Assembly (NCBI GenBank): GCA_002841865.1
Contig: PHBD01000017.1
Location: forward strand, 1-62,132
Direction: 5' to 3'
DNA: 62,132 nt
Origin: Deltaproteobacteria bacterium HGW-Deltaproteobacteria-19
GTDB lineage: Bacteria; Desulfobacterota; Syntrophia; Syntrophales; PHBD01
A program made the translations under genes and the position numbers. This document shows, one piece after another, positions 8,022-17,707 of the stretch. The notes below the pieces were generated by a model. It ran no database searches. It saw nothing but the letters and a program-made list of their open reading frames with translations, and was not told the origin of the DNA. How positions within the stretch are numbered: the first letter of the stretch is position 1; the number at the start of each line of letters is the position of its first letter.

Positions 8022-9227
8022 TCAGGATTTTCGTGCCACTTTCTGCTTTATGATCCGCCGGGCCACGGTGACCTTGTGCACCTCGTCCGCTCCGTCGTAG
8101 ATCCGGGCAGCCCGCTCGTGGCGGTAGAAATAGGCGATGATCGTGTCGTCGGTCATCCCCATGCCGCCGTGAACCTGGAGAGCCCGGTCCACCACCCGCT
8201 GGAGGACGCCGGCGACGTAGAACTTGATGAGGGAGATGTCCTCCCGGGCCTCCTTGACGCCCAGATTCTCGATCTTCCAGGCGGCATGGAGCGTCATGAG
8301 GCGGGCCGCCTGGATCTCGGCGGCGGATTCGGCGATCCAGGCCTGGACGATCTGGCGCGATGCCAGCGTATTGCCGTCGGCCGTGATGACCCGAGTGGCG
8401 GCTCTCCGGCACATCAGGTCGAACACACGGTTACAGATGCCGAGCCAGCGCATGCAGTGGTGGATCCGTCCCGGTCCGAGGCGCTCCTGGGCGATGACGA
8501 AGCCCCATCCCTCCGGACCCAGGAGGTTCTCCCGGGGGACCCGGCAGGACTGGTAGAGGATCTCGGCATGGCTCGCGAAGTCGCTGCCCGTGTGGCCCAT
8601 GACGGGAATGTTCCGGACCAGGTTGAATCCGGGATTGTCCGTGGGGACGATGATCATGCTGGCCCGCATGTGCGGGGCGGCGTCGGGGTTCGTGACGGCC
8701 ATGACGATGGCGAAGGCCGCTCCGTCGGCGGCCGTGGAGTACCATTTCTGGCCGTTGATGACGTAGTCGCTCCCGTCGGTGACCGCTGTCGTGTCCATCA
8801 GGATGGGGTTCGATCCCGGGAGGTCCACCTCCGTCATGGAGAAGCAGCTGCGAATCTTTCCCTCCACCAGCGGCTTCAGATATTGGATTTTCTGCTTTTC
8901 CGTCCCGTATTTATGGAGGATCTCGATGTTTCCCGCGTCCGGCGCGTGGCAGCCGAAGACGTAATGGCCGATGGGGGACTGGCCCAGGACCTCCGATACA
9001 AGGGCGTGGTCCATCAGGTTGAGCCCCATGCCGCCGTACTCGGGCGGGTGGTTCGGCGCCCAGAGCTCCATCTGCCGGACCATCCGGCGCTTTTCCTCCA
9101 GAAGGGGGAGGAGGTCCCGGAAGTCCGTGGTCAGGAATTCCGGCTCCAGGGGAAACAGCTCCTTACGGACGAAGTCGTCCATCATCCCCGTAACGGCCTG
9201 CATTTTCTCGGATACGGCGAAATCCAT
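8022..9227 (-). CDS. Acyl-CoA dehydrogenase (ACAD10/11-like)
   Basis: 401-residue FAD flavoprotein that forms a 2,3-double bond in acyl-CoA. Family segments are CFSMTEVDLPGSNP (FAD/substrate loop), YVINGQKWYSTAADG, LGPGRIHHCMRWLGI and the C-terminal QVHGGMGMTDD and IYDGADEVHKV. The last is the region of the catalytic acid, with Asp-Gly in place of the more common Glu-Gly. Length is normal. Gene order with the APH-like kinase downstream mirrors the ACAD10/11 fusion, which suggests longer-chain or 4-hydroxy acyl-CoA substrates. A clear RBS (CGGAGGTGTCCC) precedes ATG 9227. Confidence 0.9.
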   Translation of the reverse strand: MDFAVSEKMQAVTGMMDDFVRKELFPLEPEFLTTDFRDLLPLLEEKRRMVRQMELWAPNHPPEYGGMGLNLMDHALVSEVLGQSPIGHYVFGCHAPDAGNIEILHKYGTEKQKIQYLKPLVEGKIRSCFSMTEVDLPGSNPILMDTTAVTDGSDYVINGQKWYSTAADGAAFAIVMAVTNPDAAPHMRASMIIVPTDNPGFNLVRNIPVMGHTGSDFASHAEILYQSCRVPRENLLGPEGWGFVIAQERLGPGRIHHCMRWLGICNRVFDLMCRRAATRVITADGNTLASRQIVQAWIAESAAEIQAARLMTLHAAWKIENLGVKEAREDISLIKFYVAGVLQRVVDRALQVHGGMGMTDDTIIAYFYRHERAARIYDGADEVHKVTVARRIIKQKVARKS

Positions 9228-9248
9228 GGGACACCTCCGGAACCGGGT

Positions 9249-9959
9249 TTACCGGTATGTGATTACGGACGGATCCCCCTCCAGTTCGAGGTGGGCCGTC
9301 CCGTTGAAGGACAGCAGCGATAGACGCTCCCCGTCATGGAGGAACTCCGTGACGGAGGCGTTGCGGATGATCCAGGCCAGGCGGAACGTCTCTTCCGTGG
9401 AGAGTCCCAGTACCGTCTGGACGGCGGCGGAGATGGGGCCTCCGGACGTGAAGACGGCGATCCTGCTGCCTCGTCCGTTGCGTTCCAGGAGCTTCTGCAG
9501 GCCCGAGGCGACGGTGGCGCGGAAATCGTCCCAGCCCACGATGTCCTCCGGCGGGGAGGGATCTTCGGTCCATCGGCGGATGACCGCCTCGAAGACCCGC
9601 TGGAAGGCTTTGCGGTCCTTGTAAAGTCGTTCCAGGTTGCTCTCCAGGGACGGATCGTCGCTTACGACCAGCGGGAAATAATGCAGAAAGATCGACCGGG
9701 ATGGGTACTCGTTGAATTCTGGGATGGTTTCGAGAGGGGGAAGAGGCCGTTCCCGGCCGTCGTAATGGGCAAGCACGGCCTGGGCGGTGTCCTGCTGGCG
9801 CTCGAGATCCCCCGCGCACACGGAATCGAAGGTGCAACCCGCCCGGAACAGGTGCGAGGCCAGGATACGTGCCTGCCTCCATCCCATCCGGGAGAGGCGG
9901 TCGTAGCGGTCTTTGCCGAAGGAGGCCTGACCGTGGCGGATCAGGACGATGCGGCTCAT
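9249..9959 (-). CDS. Histidine phosphatase family protein
   Basis: 236-residue phosphoglycerate-mutase-like phosphatase. The catalytic RHG motif is at the N-terminus (IVLIRHGQASFGKD), with the second His region replaced by a strand ending FTSGGPISAAVQ, where branch-1 enzymes have a GH. The lost second His may reduce activity or reflect a subgroup; this rests on reading by eye. The gene lies 21 bp upstream of the acyl-CoA dehydrogenase, inside the acyl-CoA cluster. Such proteins often accompany APH/ACAD pairs, suggesting a role in removing the phosphate added by the kinase, which is inference. Confidence 0.82.
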   Translation of the reverse strand: MSRIVLIRHGQASFGKDRYDRLSRMGWRQARILASHLFRAGCTFDSVCAGDLERQQDTAQAVLAHYDGRERPLPPLETIPEFNEYPSRSIFLHYFPLVVSDDPSLESNLERLYKDRKAFQRVFEAVIRRWTEDPSPPEDIVGWDDFRATVASGLQKLLERNGRGSRIAVFTSGGPISAAVQTVLGLSTEETFRLAWIIRNASVTEFLHDGERLSLLSFNGTAHLELEGDPSVITYR

Positions 9960-10017
9960 CGGAGCGCCCTTTCTCCGTCTGCGCTACTGTTACGCAATGG
10001 AAAGGCCGCGCCGGTTC

Positions 10018-12228
10018 TCATGCTTCACTCCGACCCGTCCCGCGCTGCTTCTCGCGGGAAAGCCAGCGGGAATAGGTGCACATCTTTGCCAGAACCCTGA
10101 CGGCCCGCTCCGGCGTCTGGAAAGCGACGCCCTTGTAAGGGCTTCCCTCCACTTCCACGATCGACCGGCTGTCTTCATCGTTCAGGAGAGCGACGCCCAG
10201 AACGGGTTTTTGGTAGGTCTCCATCATGCGGACGGCGAATCGGGAGAAATCGGCCTCGCTCTGGCGTGCCAGGGCAATGCTGCCTTTTAGTCCCTCTTCC
10301 GAGTAATTGGGGTCCGTCAGGATGGCCGAATCGGCAACTGACCGGAAGAAGCTCACCCGCCCCAGCATTCCCAGGTGGAGAACGGCGTCGCAGTCTTCCC
10401 ATTTCAGGAGTTCTTCTATGATTTTCTGCGGGATCAGGGGGTCGAACTCGGCCACCAGGTCGATGGGGTTCGTCCGGCTCCAGTAGGGAGGCAGAATTTT
10501 GTCGATGCCCGCAATGATTTCGTCTGTCAGGTTGGGAATCACAAGTCCGTTTTCGACGCAGAGATCCGTCGCCACGACACCCCATCCCCCACCCAGGGTC
10601 GCTATGCCGATCCGGCTTCCCTTCGGCAGGGGGAGTGCGGAGAATGCCGCGGACAGATCCAGGAGATCCGTGGGATGGTCTGCCGGGACAATGCCTGCCT
10701 GGCGGCAGGAGGCCTGAAAGACGGCGATGTTGGACGCCAGGGCGCCGGTGTGGCTGGCGGCGGCCCGGTTGCCGGCATCGGTTCTCCCGCCTTTGAGAAC
10801 CACCACAGGCTTCCTGCGACCCACCCGCCGGGCCGTCTCGACAAAACGCCGTCCGTTTTTGATGCTCTCAAGGTACAGGACCACCGTGCGGGTCATGTCG
10901 TCCTTTTCGAAGGCGTCGAGGAAGTCCTCGATCGTGATCATGCCCTCGTTGCCGGAGCCGCAGAAGGCCCGGATTCCGATTCCCTGCGATTTTGCGAATG
11001 CCAGGAGCTGCGTGCCCAGGTTTCCCGACTGGGCCACCAGGGACATTTCCCCTGCCCCAGGCCGGACGTGCATTCCCATGCAGTAGAAATGGTGGTGCGG
11101 GTTGCACAGGCCCATGGTGTTGGGGCCAAGGATCAGAAGGCCCAGCTTCCGCGCCTGGGCGACCAGATCCCGCTCAAGCTGCCGCCCCTTTTCACCCGTC
11201 TCGCTGAAGCCCGAGCTGATAAGCACAACGCGGCGGATTCCCTTGGCGGCGATCTCGGGGAGGACGGCGGAAACACCGGCCGCCGGAACGGTGACCACCG
11301 CCAGGTCCACCGGTCCGGGGATGTCCGTCACGGATTTAAAGACGGGCCTCCCGGCGATGACGCCTCCTTTGGAGTTCACCAGGTAAAAATCATGTTCATA
11401 TCCACCGGCGGCCACGTTGGTGAACAGCATGTGACCCCATTTTCCGATGGTCCCCGAGGCGCCGATGAAGGCGATGGACTTGGGGTAGAAGAAACCGGCC
11501 AGATCCTGAGGATCGACAGGCTCCGCCGCCGCCGGGGGGGCAGGCCTTTTCCCGAGGACGATCAGGGCGTCGACGGCGGTGACGCGGCCGTCCGGTCCGA
11601 TCAGCAGGGGGTTGATGTCCACTTCCGTCACGTCAAGGCAGTCTTCTGCCAGTTGGGAGAGGCCCGTCAGGGTCTGGATGATCGCCTCCCGCCACGCGGG
11701 TTGTTCTCCCCGGAAGGGGCCGAGCAGGGCGGAAGAACGCACTTCGTCCAGCATCAGAGCGGCCTCCGCCTCGTCGAAGGGAGCCACGCGGAAAACTACA
11801 TCCCGAAGGACCTCGGTGAATACACCGCCAAGACCGAACATGACGACGGGACCAAAAAGGGGGTCGCAGAAAAGACCGGCCACGAATTCCCGACGGCCTG
11901 ACAGCATCGGCTGAACCAGATATCCTTCCAGATCGGAACCGGCTGCTTTTTCGATTTCATGGACGGCGTGCCGGACTTCTTCGTCCGATGTCAGATGAAG
12001 CTTCACCAGCCCTCGCTCCGTCTTGTGGGTCAGGCGTGCACCGAGACCCTTCAGGACCACGGGGTATCCGAGGCGGCGGGCCTCCAGGAGGGCCTCCTCG
12101 GGAGTTGTGCAGGCGGCTTCTTCGACGGTGGGGATGCCGTATTGCCGGAGCAGCGTTTTCGACTCCGACTCCGTCAACGCGGACCTGCCCTCCTGGAGAG
12201 CCTTCTGAATCCCCGCAATTACTTTCAT
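10018..12228 (-). CDS. ADP-forming acyl-CoA synthetase, beta-alpha fusion
   Basis: 736-residue NDP-forming acetyl/acyl-CoA synthetase, which conserves thioester energy as ATP or activates acids. Residues about 1-230 are an ATP-grasp (beta) domain (ESKTLLRQYGIP, YPVVLKGLGARLTHKTE, EVDINPLL). From about 245 follows the CoA-binding Rossmann domain (SIAFIGASGTIGKWG) and the succinyl-CoA-ligase-like domains (GLLILGPNTMGLCNP; ASHTGALAS). The order beta then alpha is the reverse of the commoner alpha-beta fusion. The gene leads the acyl-CoA cluster on the minus strand. In a syntrophic anaerobe it could run in the ATP-forming direction; substrate range is not visible. RBS AGAGGTGTTTC precedes ATG 12228. 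Confidence 0.9.
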   Translation of the reverse strand: MKVIAGIQKALQEGRSALTESESKTLLRQYGIPTVEEAACTTPEEALLEARRLGYPVVLKGLGARLTHKTERGLVKLHLTSDEEVRHAVHEIEKAAGSDLEGYLVQPMLSGRREFVAGLFCDPLFGPVVMFGLGGVFTEVLRDVVFRVAPFDEAEAALMLDEVRSSALLGPFRGEQPAWREAIIQTLTGLSQLAEDCLDVTEVDINPLLIGPDGRVTAVDALIVLGKRPAPPAAAEPVDPQDLAGFFYPKSIAFIGASGTIGKWGHMLFTNVAAGGYEHDFYLVNSKGGVIAGRPVFKSVTDIPGPVDLAVVTVPAAGVSAVLPEIAAKGIRRVVLISSGFSETGEKGRQLERDLVAQARKLGLLILGPNTMGLCNPHHHFYCMGMHVRPGAGEMSLVAQSGNLGTQLLAFAKSQGIGIRAFCGSGNEGMITIEDFLDAFEKDDMTRTVVLYLESIKNGRRFVETARRVGRRKPVVVLKGGRTDAGNRAAASHTGALASNIAVFQASCRQAGIVPADHPTDLLDLSAAFSALPLPKGSRIGIATLGGGWGVVATDLCVENGLVIPNLTDEIIAGIDKILPPYWSRTNPIDLVAEFDPLIPQKIIEELLKWEDCDAVLHLGMLGRVSFFRSVADSAILTDPNYSEEGLKGSIALARQSEADFSRFAVRMMETYQKPVLGVALLNDEDSRSIVEVEGSPYKGVAFQTPERAVRVLAKMCTYSRWLSREKQRGTGRSEA

Positions 12229-12349
12229 GAAACACCTCTACGATCGATAAACGTCGTTCACAGGGGGAACGCGGCTCGACCCATACCACAGGCGAATCGG
12301 TTCTGCAAATACTGACAGTGGAGGCAGGACGAATGCGGGATGAACGCAT

Positions 12350-13168
12350 TCAGACGGAAGGGGGGAGGTCCCGGAAGGCCCGGCCGTCTGGCGTGTACTC
12401 GACGATGACGCCGTCTTCCTCCAGCATTCGGGTCAGAATTCCCTCGACTACCCGGTTTCTTGTGGAGAGGATGGCCTCCTCCAGGGTCGGGTAGCGGCAC
12501 AGGTCCTCGATTGTAAGGAGGGTCGGGAGGACCATATTGAACCGCCCATGCCTCGAATCCTCGAGGATATCACCAGGGGTCCGCCAGACGTGACCCGTGA
12601 GTTCGATTCCGTCATGAAGCGCTTCCTGGTGGTCCGGTGCCTCCGCCAGGAAAAAGCGGACGTCGTAACGAAGGGGAAGGAACTCAGGTGTGATCCAATG
12701 AGAGAAATACTGGAGCCGGTCGCAGGCCAGCGTCAGCCTCTCCTGTTCGATAATGTCCGCGAAGGGGAGCGAACCTTCGACGAGTCGCCGCCGGAGAGAT
12801 CGAAGCCGCTCCGCTTCCCCGTCGGTGGCCGGGGAGAAGAGGCTTCCGTTGGAACGATAGGCCAGCAGAATACCCACTTCCTCGAAGGTCTCCCGGATGG
12901 CCGCGATCCACGATCCGAGGGCGATCGACCGCGACGGACAGGCCTCCAGGATCCCCAGTGCCCGGGATGGCGTCAGGCCTGCACAGAGCCTTTCCAGGCG
13001 ATCAGAACTATCTTCCTCGTCCAGGATGCCCCCCGGAAAGACATAGGCATCGGGGACGAACTTGCTCTTCCGGTCCCGGCGGACCATGAGCACTTCGAAG
13101 CCGCCGCCGCCCCCGGGGGGGCGGCGGAGCAGAATGACGGTGGATGCTTCCTTCGGGATGACTGGCAT
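12350..13168 (-). CDS. Nudix hydrolase, NUDT7/8/19 (CoA-type) like
   Basis: 272-residue Nudix protein with the split arrangement typical of NUDT19/NUDT7-like CoA diphosphatases: [16 protein letters not shown] is separated by about 40 residues from [15 protein letters not shown], which carries the RExxEExG core. Such enzymes cleave CoA or acyl-CoA to phosphopantetheine products and adenosine 3',5'-bisphosphate. A CoA substrate would fit the adjacent acyl-CoA genes. The frame is open to 13216, but ATG 13168 after GGAAGAAGGAGAGG gives the normal N-terminus. It sits between the acyl-CoA synthetase and lon. Confidence 0.83.
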   Translation of the reverse strand: MPVIPKEASTVILLRRPPGGGGGFEVLMVRRDRKSKFVPDAYVFPGGILDEEDSSDRLERLCAGLTPSRALGILEACPSRSIALGSWIAAIRETFEEVGILLAYRSNGSLFSPATDGEAERLRSLRRRLVEGSLPFADIIEQERLTLACDRLQYFSHWITPEFLPLRYDVRFFLAEAPDHQEALHDGIELTGHVWRTPGDILEDSRHGRFNMVLPTLLTIEDLCRYPTLEEAILSTRNRVVEGILTRMLEEDGVIVEYTPDGRAFRDLPPSV

Positions 13169-13220
13169 GGCCGGTCCTCTCCTTCTTCCTGCAGGGTCTT
13201 CCGTTGAGGGTCCCACGCCG

Positions 13221-15581
13221 CTATTTCTCCAGGGCGAGCCGGAGCACTTCCATCATGTCGTCGACGAAGTGGAAGTCGATTTCCTTCCGGACTTTTGCCG
13301 GGACGTCCTCCAGATCCTTCCTGTTCCAACGCGGAAGGAGAATCGTCTTGACGCCCGCCCGGTGCGCCGCCAGCACCTTCTCCTTAATGCCGCCGACGGG
13401 GAGGACAAGGCCTCGAAGCGTGATCTCGCCCGTCATGGCAAGGTCTTTCTTCACCAGCTTGTTCGTCAGAAGCGAAGTGAGGGCGGTAAGCATTGTCACG
13501 CCCGCCGATGGGCCGTCCTTGGGGATGGCTCCCGAGGGCACGTGGATATGAAGGTCCCGTTCCTCGAAGAAATCCTCCGGAATTCCCAGTTCGACGGCAT
13601 TGGACCGGATGAAGCTCAGGGCCGCCGTGGCCGATTCCTTCATTACATCACCAAGTTGACCTGTGAGGGTGAGGCCCTTTTTCCCCTTCATGGTGGTGGC
13701 CTCGATGAACAGGAGGTCTCCCCCGGCGGGGGTCCAGGCCAGGCCCATGGCGACGCCGGGCTTGGAGACGCGGGCGTGCATCTCCGAGAAGATCCGGACG
13801 GGGCCCAGATATTTGTGGAGGTCTCCGTTGCGGATGGAGGTCTTCTGGATTTCTCCCTCAGCGATACGGCTGGCCACGCCCCGGCAGATGTTGGCGATTT
13901 CCCTCTCCAGGTTCCGGACACCCGCTTCCCGGGTGTATCCGCAGATGATGCGCCGGATGGCTCCACTGGAAAACCGGATCTGATCGGACGTGAGGCCGTT
14001 TTCCCGGATCTGACGTGGAATCAGGTAGCGCAGGGCGATGTGGACCTTTTCCTCCTCCGTGTAACCCGGCAGCTCGATGATCTCCAGGCGGTCCCGCAGG
14101 GCCGGAGGGATCGTCTCGAGGATGTTGGCCGTGGTGATGAACATCACCTTCGAGAGATCGAAGGGCACATCCAGGTAATGGTCCGAAAACGAGTTGTTTT
14201 GCGCCGGGTCCAGGACCTCCAGGAGGGCGGACGACGGATCACCCCGGAAATCGCTGCCAAGCTTGTCGATTTCGTCGAGCATGAAGACGGGGTTATTCGA
14301 CTCGGCCCGCCGGATCCCCTGGATGATGCGGCCCGGCAGGGCGCCGACGTAGGTCCGGCGGTGCCCCCGGATCTCCGCCTCGTCCCGAACCCCGCCCAGG
14401 GAAAGGCGGTAGAACTTGCGGCCCAGAGCGCGGGCGATCGAGGTTCCCAGGGATGTCTTGCCGGTGCCTGGAGGACCGGCGAAGCAAAGGATGGGTCCCT
14501 TGGAGTCGGGCTTGAGTCTCCGAACCGCCAGGTACTCCAGGATGCGCCTTTTCGGCTTTTCCAGCCCGTAGTGGTCGTCGTCGAGAACCTTCCGGGCCTT
14601 GCGGATGTCCAGGTTGTCCTCCGTGCTTTCGTGCCAGGGTAGGGATGTCATCCAGTCCAGGTACGTCGAGGCGACAGTGAACTCCGCTGATGAGGGATGC
14701 ATCCGGGACAGCCGTTCCAACTCCCGGAGGGCTTCCTTCTTTGCCTCCTCGGGCAGATTTTTCGCCTCGATCTTCGCCCGATACTCGTCGATCTCTACCT
14801 TGGATTCCTCGCCCTCTCCCAGTTCCTTGCGGATGGCTGCCAGCTGCTGGCGCAGGTAGTACTCCCGCTGGCTCTTGTCGATGTCGTTTTTCACCTGCGA
14901 CTGGATCTTGCTGCCCAGCTCCAGGATCTCCAGCTGGTGGTTCACCAGGCGGGTCACCTCCCGGAGGCGTTCCTTGACCTCGAGGGCCTCCAGGATTTTC
15001 TGCTTCTCCTCCATAGTGACGTTGATCACGGAGGCGATGATGTCCGCCAGGATGCCCGGTTCGCTGATGTTCTTCGCCATGGTGCCGAATTCCTGGGGCA
15101 GGAAGGGAGACAGCTTGACGATGCGGTCAAAGAGGCTGACGAGGTTGGCCATCAGGGCCTCCACCTCGATGTCCATCCCGCCCTGGTCCTCCAGGGTTTC
15201 CACCCGGGCGCGGATATAGGGCGTCCCCTCGATGAATTCGAGCACCCGGAAGCGGCTGATGCCCTGCACGAGGAGCTGGGCCCTGTTGTCGCCGATCTTG
15301 GCCATCTTGAGAATAACCGCGCTGGTTCCGATATCGAAGAAGTGACTGCGCTCGAGTTTCGCTTCCTGGGGAGGGGTCTTCGCCAGGAGCAGCCCCATGA
15401 TGCGGTCCGCCGACATGGCCTCGTCGACGAGCTGGATCGCCTGCTCTCCGGATACCTCCATCGGAAACATCATCCGGGGATAAACAGCCACATTAAAGAG
15501 CGGCATAATGGGAATCACGCCGGGGACTTGAACCGTACCGGCCTCAATCTTCACTTCGTCGGGAACCTTCAATTCCTCCAT
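13221..15581 (-). CDS. lon: ATP-dependent Lon protease
   Basis: 786-residue Lon (LonA) protease. An N-terminal substrate-binding domain ([20 protein letters not shown]) and a coiled region ([20 protein letters not shown]) precede the AAA+ module with Walker [11 protein letters not shown] and Walker [12 protein letters not shown], the arginine-rich [11 protein letters not shown] loop, and the C-terminal Ser-Lys protease domain ([10 protein letters not shown] with the catalytic Ser; [14 protein letters not shown] with the Lys). Length is standard. Earlier in-frame ATGs exist at 15611 and 15593, but ATG 15581 has GGAGG six bases upstream. Next gene upstream is hsp20, so the pair makes a proteostasis block. 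Confidence 0.95.
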   Translation of the reverse strand: MEELKVPDEVKIEAGTVQVPGVIPIMPLFNVAVYPRMMFPMEVSGEQAIQLVDEAMSADRIMGLLLAKTPPQEAKLERSHFFDIGTSAVILKMAKIGDNRAQLLVQGISRFRVLEFIEGTPYIRARVETLEDQGGMDIEVEALMANLVSLFDRIVKLSPFLPQEFGTMAKNISEPGILADIIASVINVTMEEKQKILEALEVKERLREVTRLVNHQLEILELGSKIQSQVKNDIDKSQREYYLRQQLAAIRKELGEGEESKVEIDEYRAKIEAKNLPEEAKKEALRELERLSRMHPSSAEFTVASTYLDWMTSLPWHESTEDNLDIRKARKVLDDDHYGLEKPKRRILEYLAVRRLKPDSKGPILCFAGPPGTGKTSLGTSIARALGRKFYRLSLGGVRDEAEIRGHRRTYVGALPGRIIQGIRRAESNNPVFMLDEIDKLGSDFRGDPSSALLEVLDPAQNNSFSDHYLDVPFDLSKVMFITTANILETIPPALRDRLEIIELPGYTEEEKVHIALRYLIPRQIRENGLTSDQIRFSSGAIRRIICGYTREAGVRNLEREIANICRGVASRIAEGEIQKTSIRNGDLHKYLGPVRIFSEMHARVSKPGVAMGLAWTPAGGDLLFIEATTMKGKKGLTLTGQLGDVMKESATAALSFIRSNAVELGIPEDFFEERDLHIHVPSGAIPKDGPSAGVTMLTALTSLLTNKLVKKDLAMTGEITLRGLVLPVGGIKEKVLAAHRAGVKTILLPRWNRKDLEDVPAKVRKEIDFHFVDDMMEVLRLALEK

Positions 15582-15655
15582 GTTTGCCTCCATTCGGGTC
15601 GTTCCACACACCGCCTTAGAGTAAGCATGAACGGGCAGAGATCAAGGGATGGATT

Positions 15656-16099
15656 TTAAGTGTGATGCTGGATGCGTACGCGATGGACCCGATCCAGTGG
15701 CTTTTTCGCCATCCGGATGATCAGGAGGCCATTGGAAAAGGTTGCGCGGGCATGTTCCGCATCGACGGGGACCGGAAGGGAAATGCTGCGCTCGAAGGGG
15801 CCGAAGGGGATTTCCGCCAGCCGGAAGCGGGCGCTGCCTTCCAGGGGCGTTTCGGAGCGCTGCCCCGAGACAGTCACGGTATCCGAGGAGACCTCCAGGT
15901 GCAGGTCTTCGCGGCAAACGCCGGCGATTTCCACCAGGAGCATGATTTCATCGACGGTTTCGTACATGTCCATGTGGGGCTGCCAGACACGGAGCCCCTC
16001 TTCCCGGTCGGACTGAAAGAGATGCAGGACATCCTTCGGCATGTGGCCCGGGATCGCCCAGCGGGATTCCTTCCCGAAGCGGATTCTGATGTATGGCAT
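15656..16099 (-). CDS. hsp20: Small heat-shock protein (Hsp20/alpha-crystallin)
   Basis: 147-residue small heat-shock protein. The alpha-crystallin domain spans about residues 40-140, with ETVDEIMLLVEIAGV, the strand LEVSSDTVTVSGQRSE and the closing ATFSNGLLIIRMAK, which matches the A-x-x-x-N-G-V-L signature. These proteins hold unfolding proteins in the cytoplasm until Hsp70 or proteases act. A strong RBS (CAGGAGGAC) precedes ATG 16099. It is placed 75 bp upstream of lon on the same strand; a shared stress promoter in the 114-bp divergent gap is possible, but no clear sigma-32 site was recognised. Confidence 0.92.
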   Translation of the reverse strand: MPYIRIRFGKESRWAIPGHMPKDVLHLFQSDREEGLRVWQPHMDMYETVDEIMLLVEIAGVCREDLHLEVSSDTVTVSGQRSETPLEGSARFRLAEIPFGPFERSISLPVPVDAEHARATFSNGLLIIRMAKKPLDRVHRVRIQHHT

Positions 16100-16213
16100 G
16101 GCGTCCTCCTGGCAGCGAAACTGTGGAATGCGCTTGGTGGATGATTGAATACAATGGCCTCCGGGAGAAAATCAACCGTTGTTTTTCCCGTCCTCCTGGA
16201 GTAGGAAGGCCCC

Positions 16214-16768
16214 ATGATGCCGAAAGCATGGGACGTCCTTTCCACCCGCTATGACCGTTCCTTCCGGGTCTTCCGCCTGCGGACCGACCGGGCTCGCTCG
16301 CCCCGGACGGGCAAGGATCACGACTTCTTCGTTCTCGAATCCCCGACCTGGGTAAACGTCATTCCTCTCACGCTGAAGGAACAGGTGGTTCTTGTCCGCC
16401 AGTACCGTCACGGCACCCGGGAGGTGACCCTGGAAATTCCGGGTGGAGTCATGGAAGAGGGCGACACGCCGGAAGGGGCGGCCCGGAGGGAACTTAAGGA
16501 GGAGACGGGCTGGAGGGAGGAGAGGATGACCTCTCTGGGCTATGTCGCTCCCAACCCAGCCATCCAGAACAACCTTTGCTACACGTTCCTGGCTGAGGGA
16601 GTGGTCCCGGTCAGTGCGCAGGAGCAGGACGACAAGGAGGATATCGAGGTCGTTCTCAGGCCGCTGGCGGAGATTCCCCGGATGATCCGGGAAGGGGAGA
16701 TCCGGCACTCCCTCGTGATTGCAGCGTTCTATCGCTATTTCATGGAGCACCGGCGGGACGGAGATTAA
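16214..16768 (+). CDS. Nudix hydrolase (ADP-ribose pyrophosphatase-like)
   Basis: 184-residue Nudix protein of the ADP-sugar pyrophosphatase group. The Nudix box is GGVMEEGDTPEGAARRELKEETGW; the first Glu of the consensus (GE) is Asp here, while the REL-x-EE-x-G core is intact. The upstream strand NVIPLTLKEQVVLVRQYRHG with downstream GYVAPNPAIQNN are typical of ADP-ribose pyrophosphatases. Divergent from hsp20 and read towards the cupin gene. Two ATGs (16214, 16217) follow GTAGGAAGGCCCC. The physiological substrate is inferred only from family. Confidence 0.85.
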   Translation: MMPKAWDVLSTRYDRSFRVFRLRTDRARSPRTGKDHDFFVLESPTWVNVIPLTLKEQVVLVRQYRHGTREVTLEIPGGVMEEGDTPEGAARRELKEETGWREERMTSLGYVAPNPAIQNNLCYTFLAEGVVPVSAQEQDDKEDIEVVLRPLAEIPRMIREGEIRHSLVIAAFYRYFMEHRRDGD

Positions 16769-16928
16769 AACTGTCTCCCTGCAGGGAGATGCAAGTATTC
16801 TTTCGGAGACGTTTCGACCGGCGCGATTTCTTTTTGACCCTGCCCTTCCTCTATCCGGCTTTCTTCATCTTGAAGGGGGAGCATTTTTGAGATACGCTCA
16901 GAGCCGTGGAGACAGGAGATAATCGACC

Positions 16929-17285
16929 GTGAAAAGCGAGGCAGACAGCAACCGTCCCTGGGGTTTCTTCGAGATCCTCTACGATGGATCCGAGGCCAAG
17001 GTGAAGCGGATTCTGGTCCGTCCGGGCGGGAGGTTGAGCCTTCAGCGCCATCGCCGGCGGGCCGAGCACTGGTTTGTCGTGCAGGGGGAGGGGACGGTGA
17101 CCCTGGATGTCCGGGAGATCGCCGTGAAAGCGGGAGACGCCGTGGATATTCCCCGGGGAGCGCTCCACCGGATCCTGAACAATGGCAGCGGCGACCTGAT
17201 CTACATCGAGGTCCAGACAGGAGACTATTTCGGCGAGGACGACATCGAGCGACTGGCCGATGATTACGGGCGGGGAAGTGGATGA
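16929..17285 (+). CDS. Cupin, mannose-6-phosphate isomerase type II-like
   Basis: 118-residue single cupin resembling the C-terminal domain of bifunctional mannose-1-phosphate guanylyltransferase/mannose-6-phosphate isomerase. Visible: RPWGFFEIL, VKRILVRPGGRLSLQRHRRRAEHWFVVQGEG (metal-binding His region) and PRGALHRILNNG. Stand-alone cupins of this type isomerise mannose-6-phosphate and fructose-6-phosphate or bind sugars. The gene follows the Nudix gene after 160 bp and is followed by a parS site. ATG/GTG choice: GTG 16929 after ACAGGAGATAATC is used. Confidence 0.82.
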   Translation: MKSEADSNRPWGFFEILYDGSEAKVKRILVRPGGRLSLQRHRRRAEHWFVVQGEGTVTLDVREIAVKAGDAVDIPRGALHRILNNGSGDLIYIEVQTGDYFGEDDIERLADDYGRGSG

Positions 17286-17292
17286 TCACGCC

Positions 17293-17308
17293 TGTTTCAC
17301 GTGAAACA
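17293..17308. other. parS: parS site (ParB-binding palindrome), intergenic
   Basis: Perfect palindrome TGTTTCACGTGAAACA in the gap between the cupin gene and a small ORF, identical to the site at 5324. Matches the conserved chromosomal parS. ParB loading here would help segregate the origin region. Confidence 0.88.
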
Positions 17309-17421
17309 AACGGTTTGGAACGTTGAATCTAGCCGGTTTGCCTTCCCCCGGGGGCTCTCCTCGATAGGAAGCGCCGTTATTTGCAGCGAATATGTTCATG
17401 GACCGTCATGGAGGAAATATC

Positions 17422-17664
17422 ATGATAGAGGAACGGTCTTTCGATCAGGGACGGTTTCGGAATGCCTGCGAGGAGATCTGCAGGACCTTCGGCGTGCGGC
17501 CGGAGCTCTTCCTGGCTGTTCTGCTGTCCTGTGCCGTCCGCGGCAAGACGGACTGGAACCGGGAATCGGTGCTGGAGGTCGTCGGCCGCCTCCGGGAAGG
17601 CCAGCCGGCCGGAGCGGTTGTTGAAGAATTCACCCTCACAACATTCGGAGGATCGGCCAATTGA
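17422..17664 (+). CDS. Small conserved-looking hypothetical protein
   Basis: 80-residue soluble protein not recognised as a family. It starts at ATG 17422 with GAGGAAATATC upstream; an earlier ATG at 17392 is in frame. Its composition is protein-like (FRNACEEICRTFGVRPELFLAV, then WNRESVLEVVGRLREGQPAGAV) with predicted helices and no signal peptide. It ends 43 bp upstream of polA and may be cotranscribed. No function can be proposed. Confidence 0.55.
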   Translation: MIEERSFDQGRFRNACEEICRTFGVRPELFLAVLLSCAVRGKTDWNRESVLEVVGRLREGQPAGAVVEEFTLTTFGGSAN

Positions 17665-17707
17665 GGCCGATGGTTACGATCCGGGATCCGTCCTTCAGGG
17701 GCCGGCC

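Noticed and set aside
10375-11901. 508-codon plus-strand frame opposite the acyl-CoA synthetase
   Set aside because: Shadow frame: His/Gly/Asp-rich, no domain, and the minus-strand gene is unambiguous.
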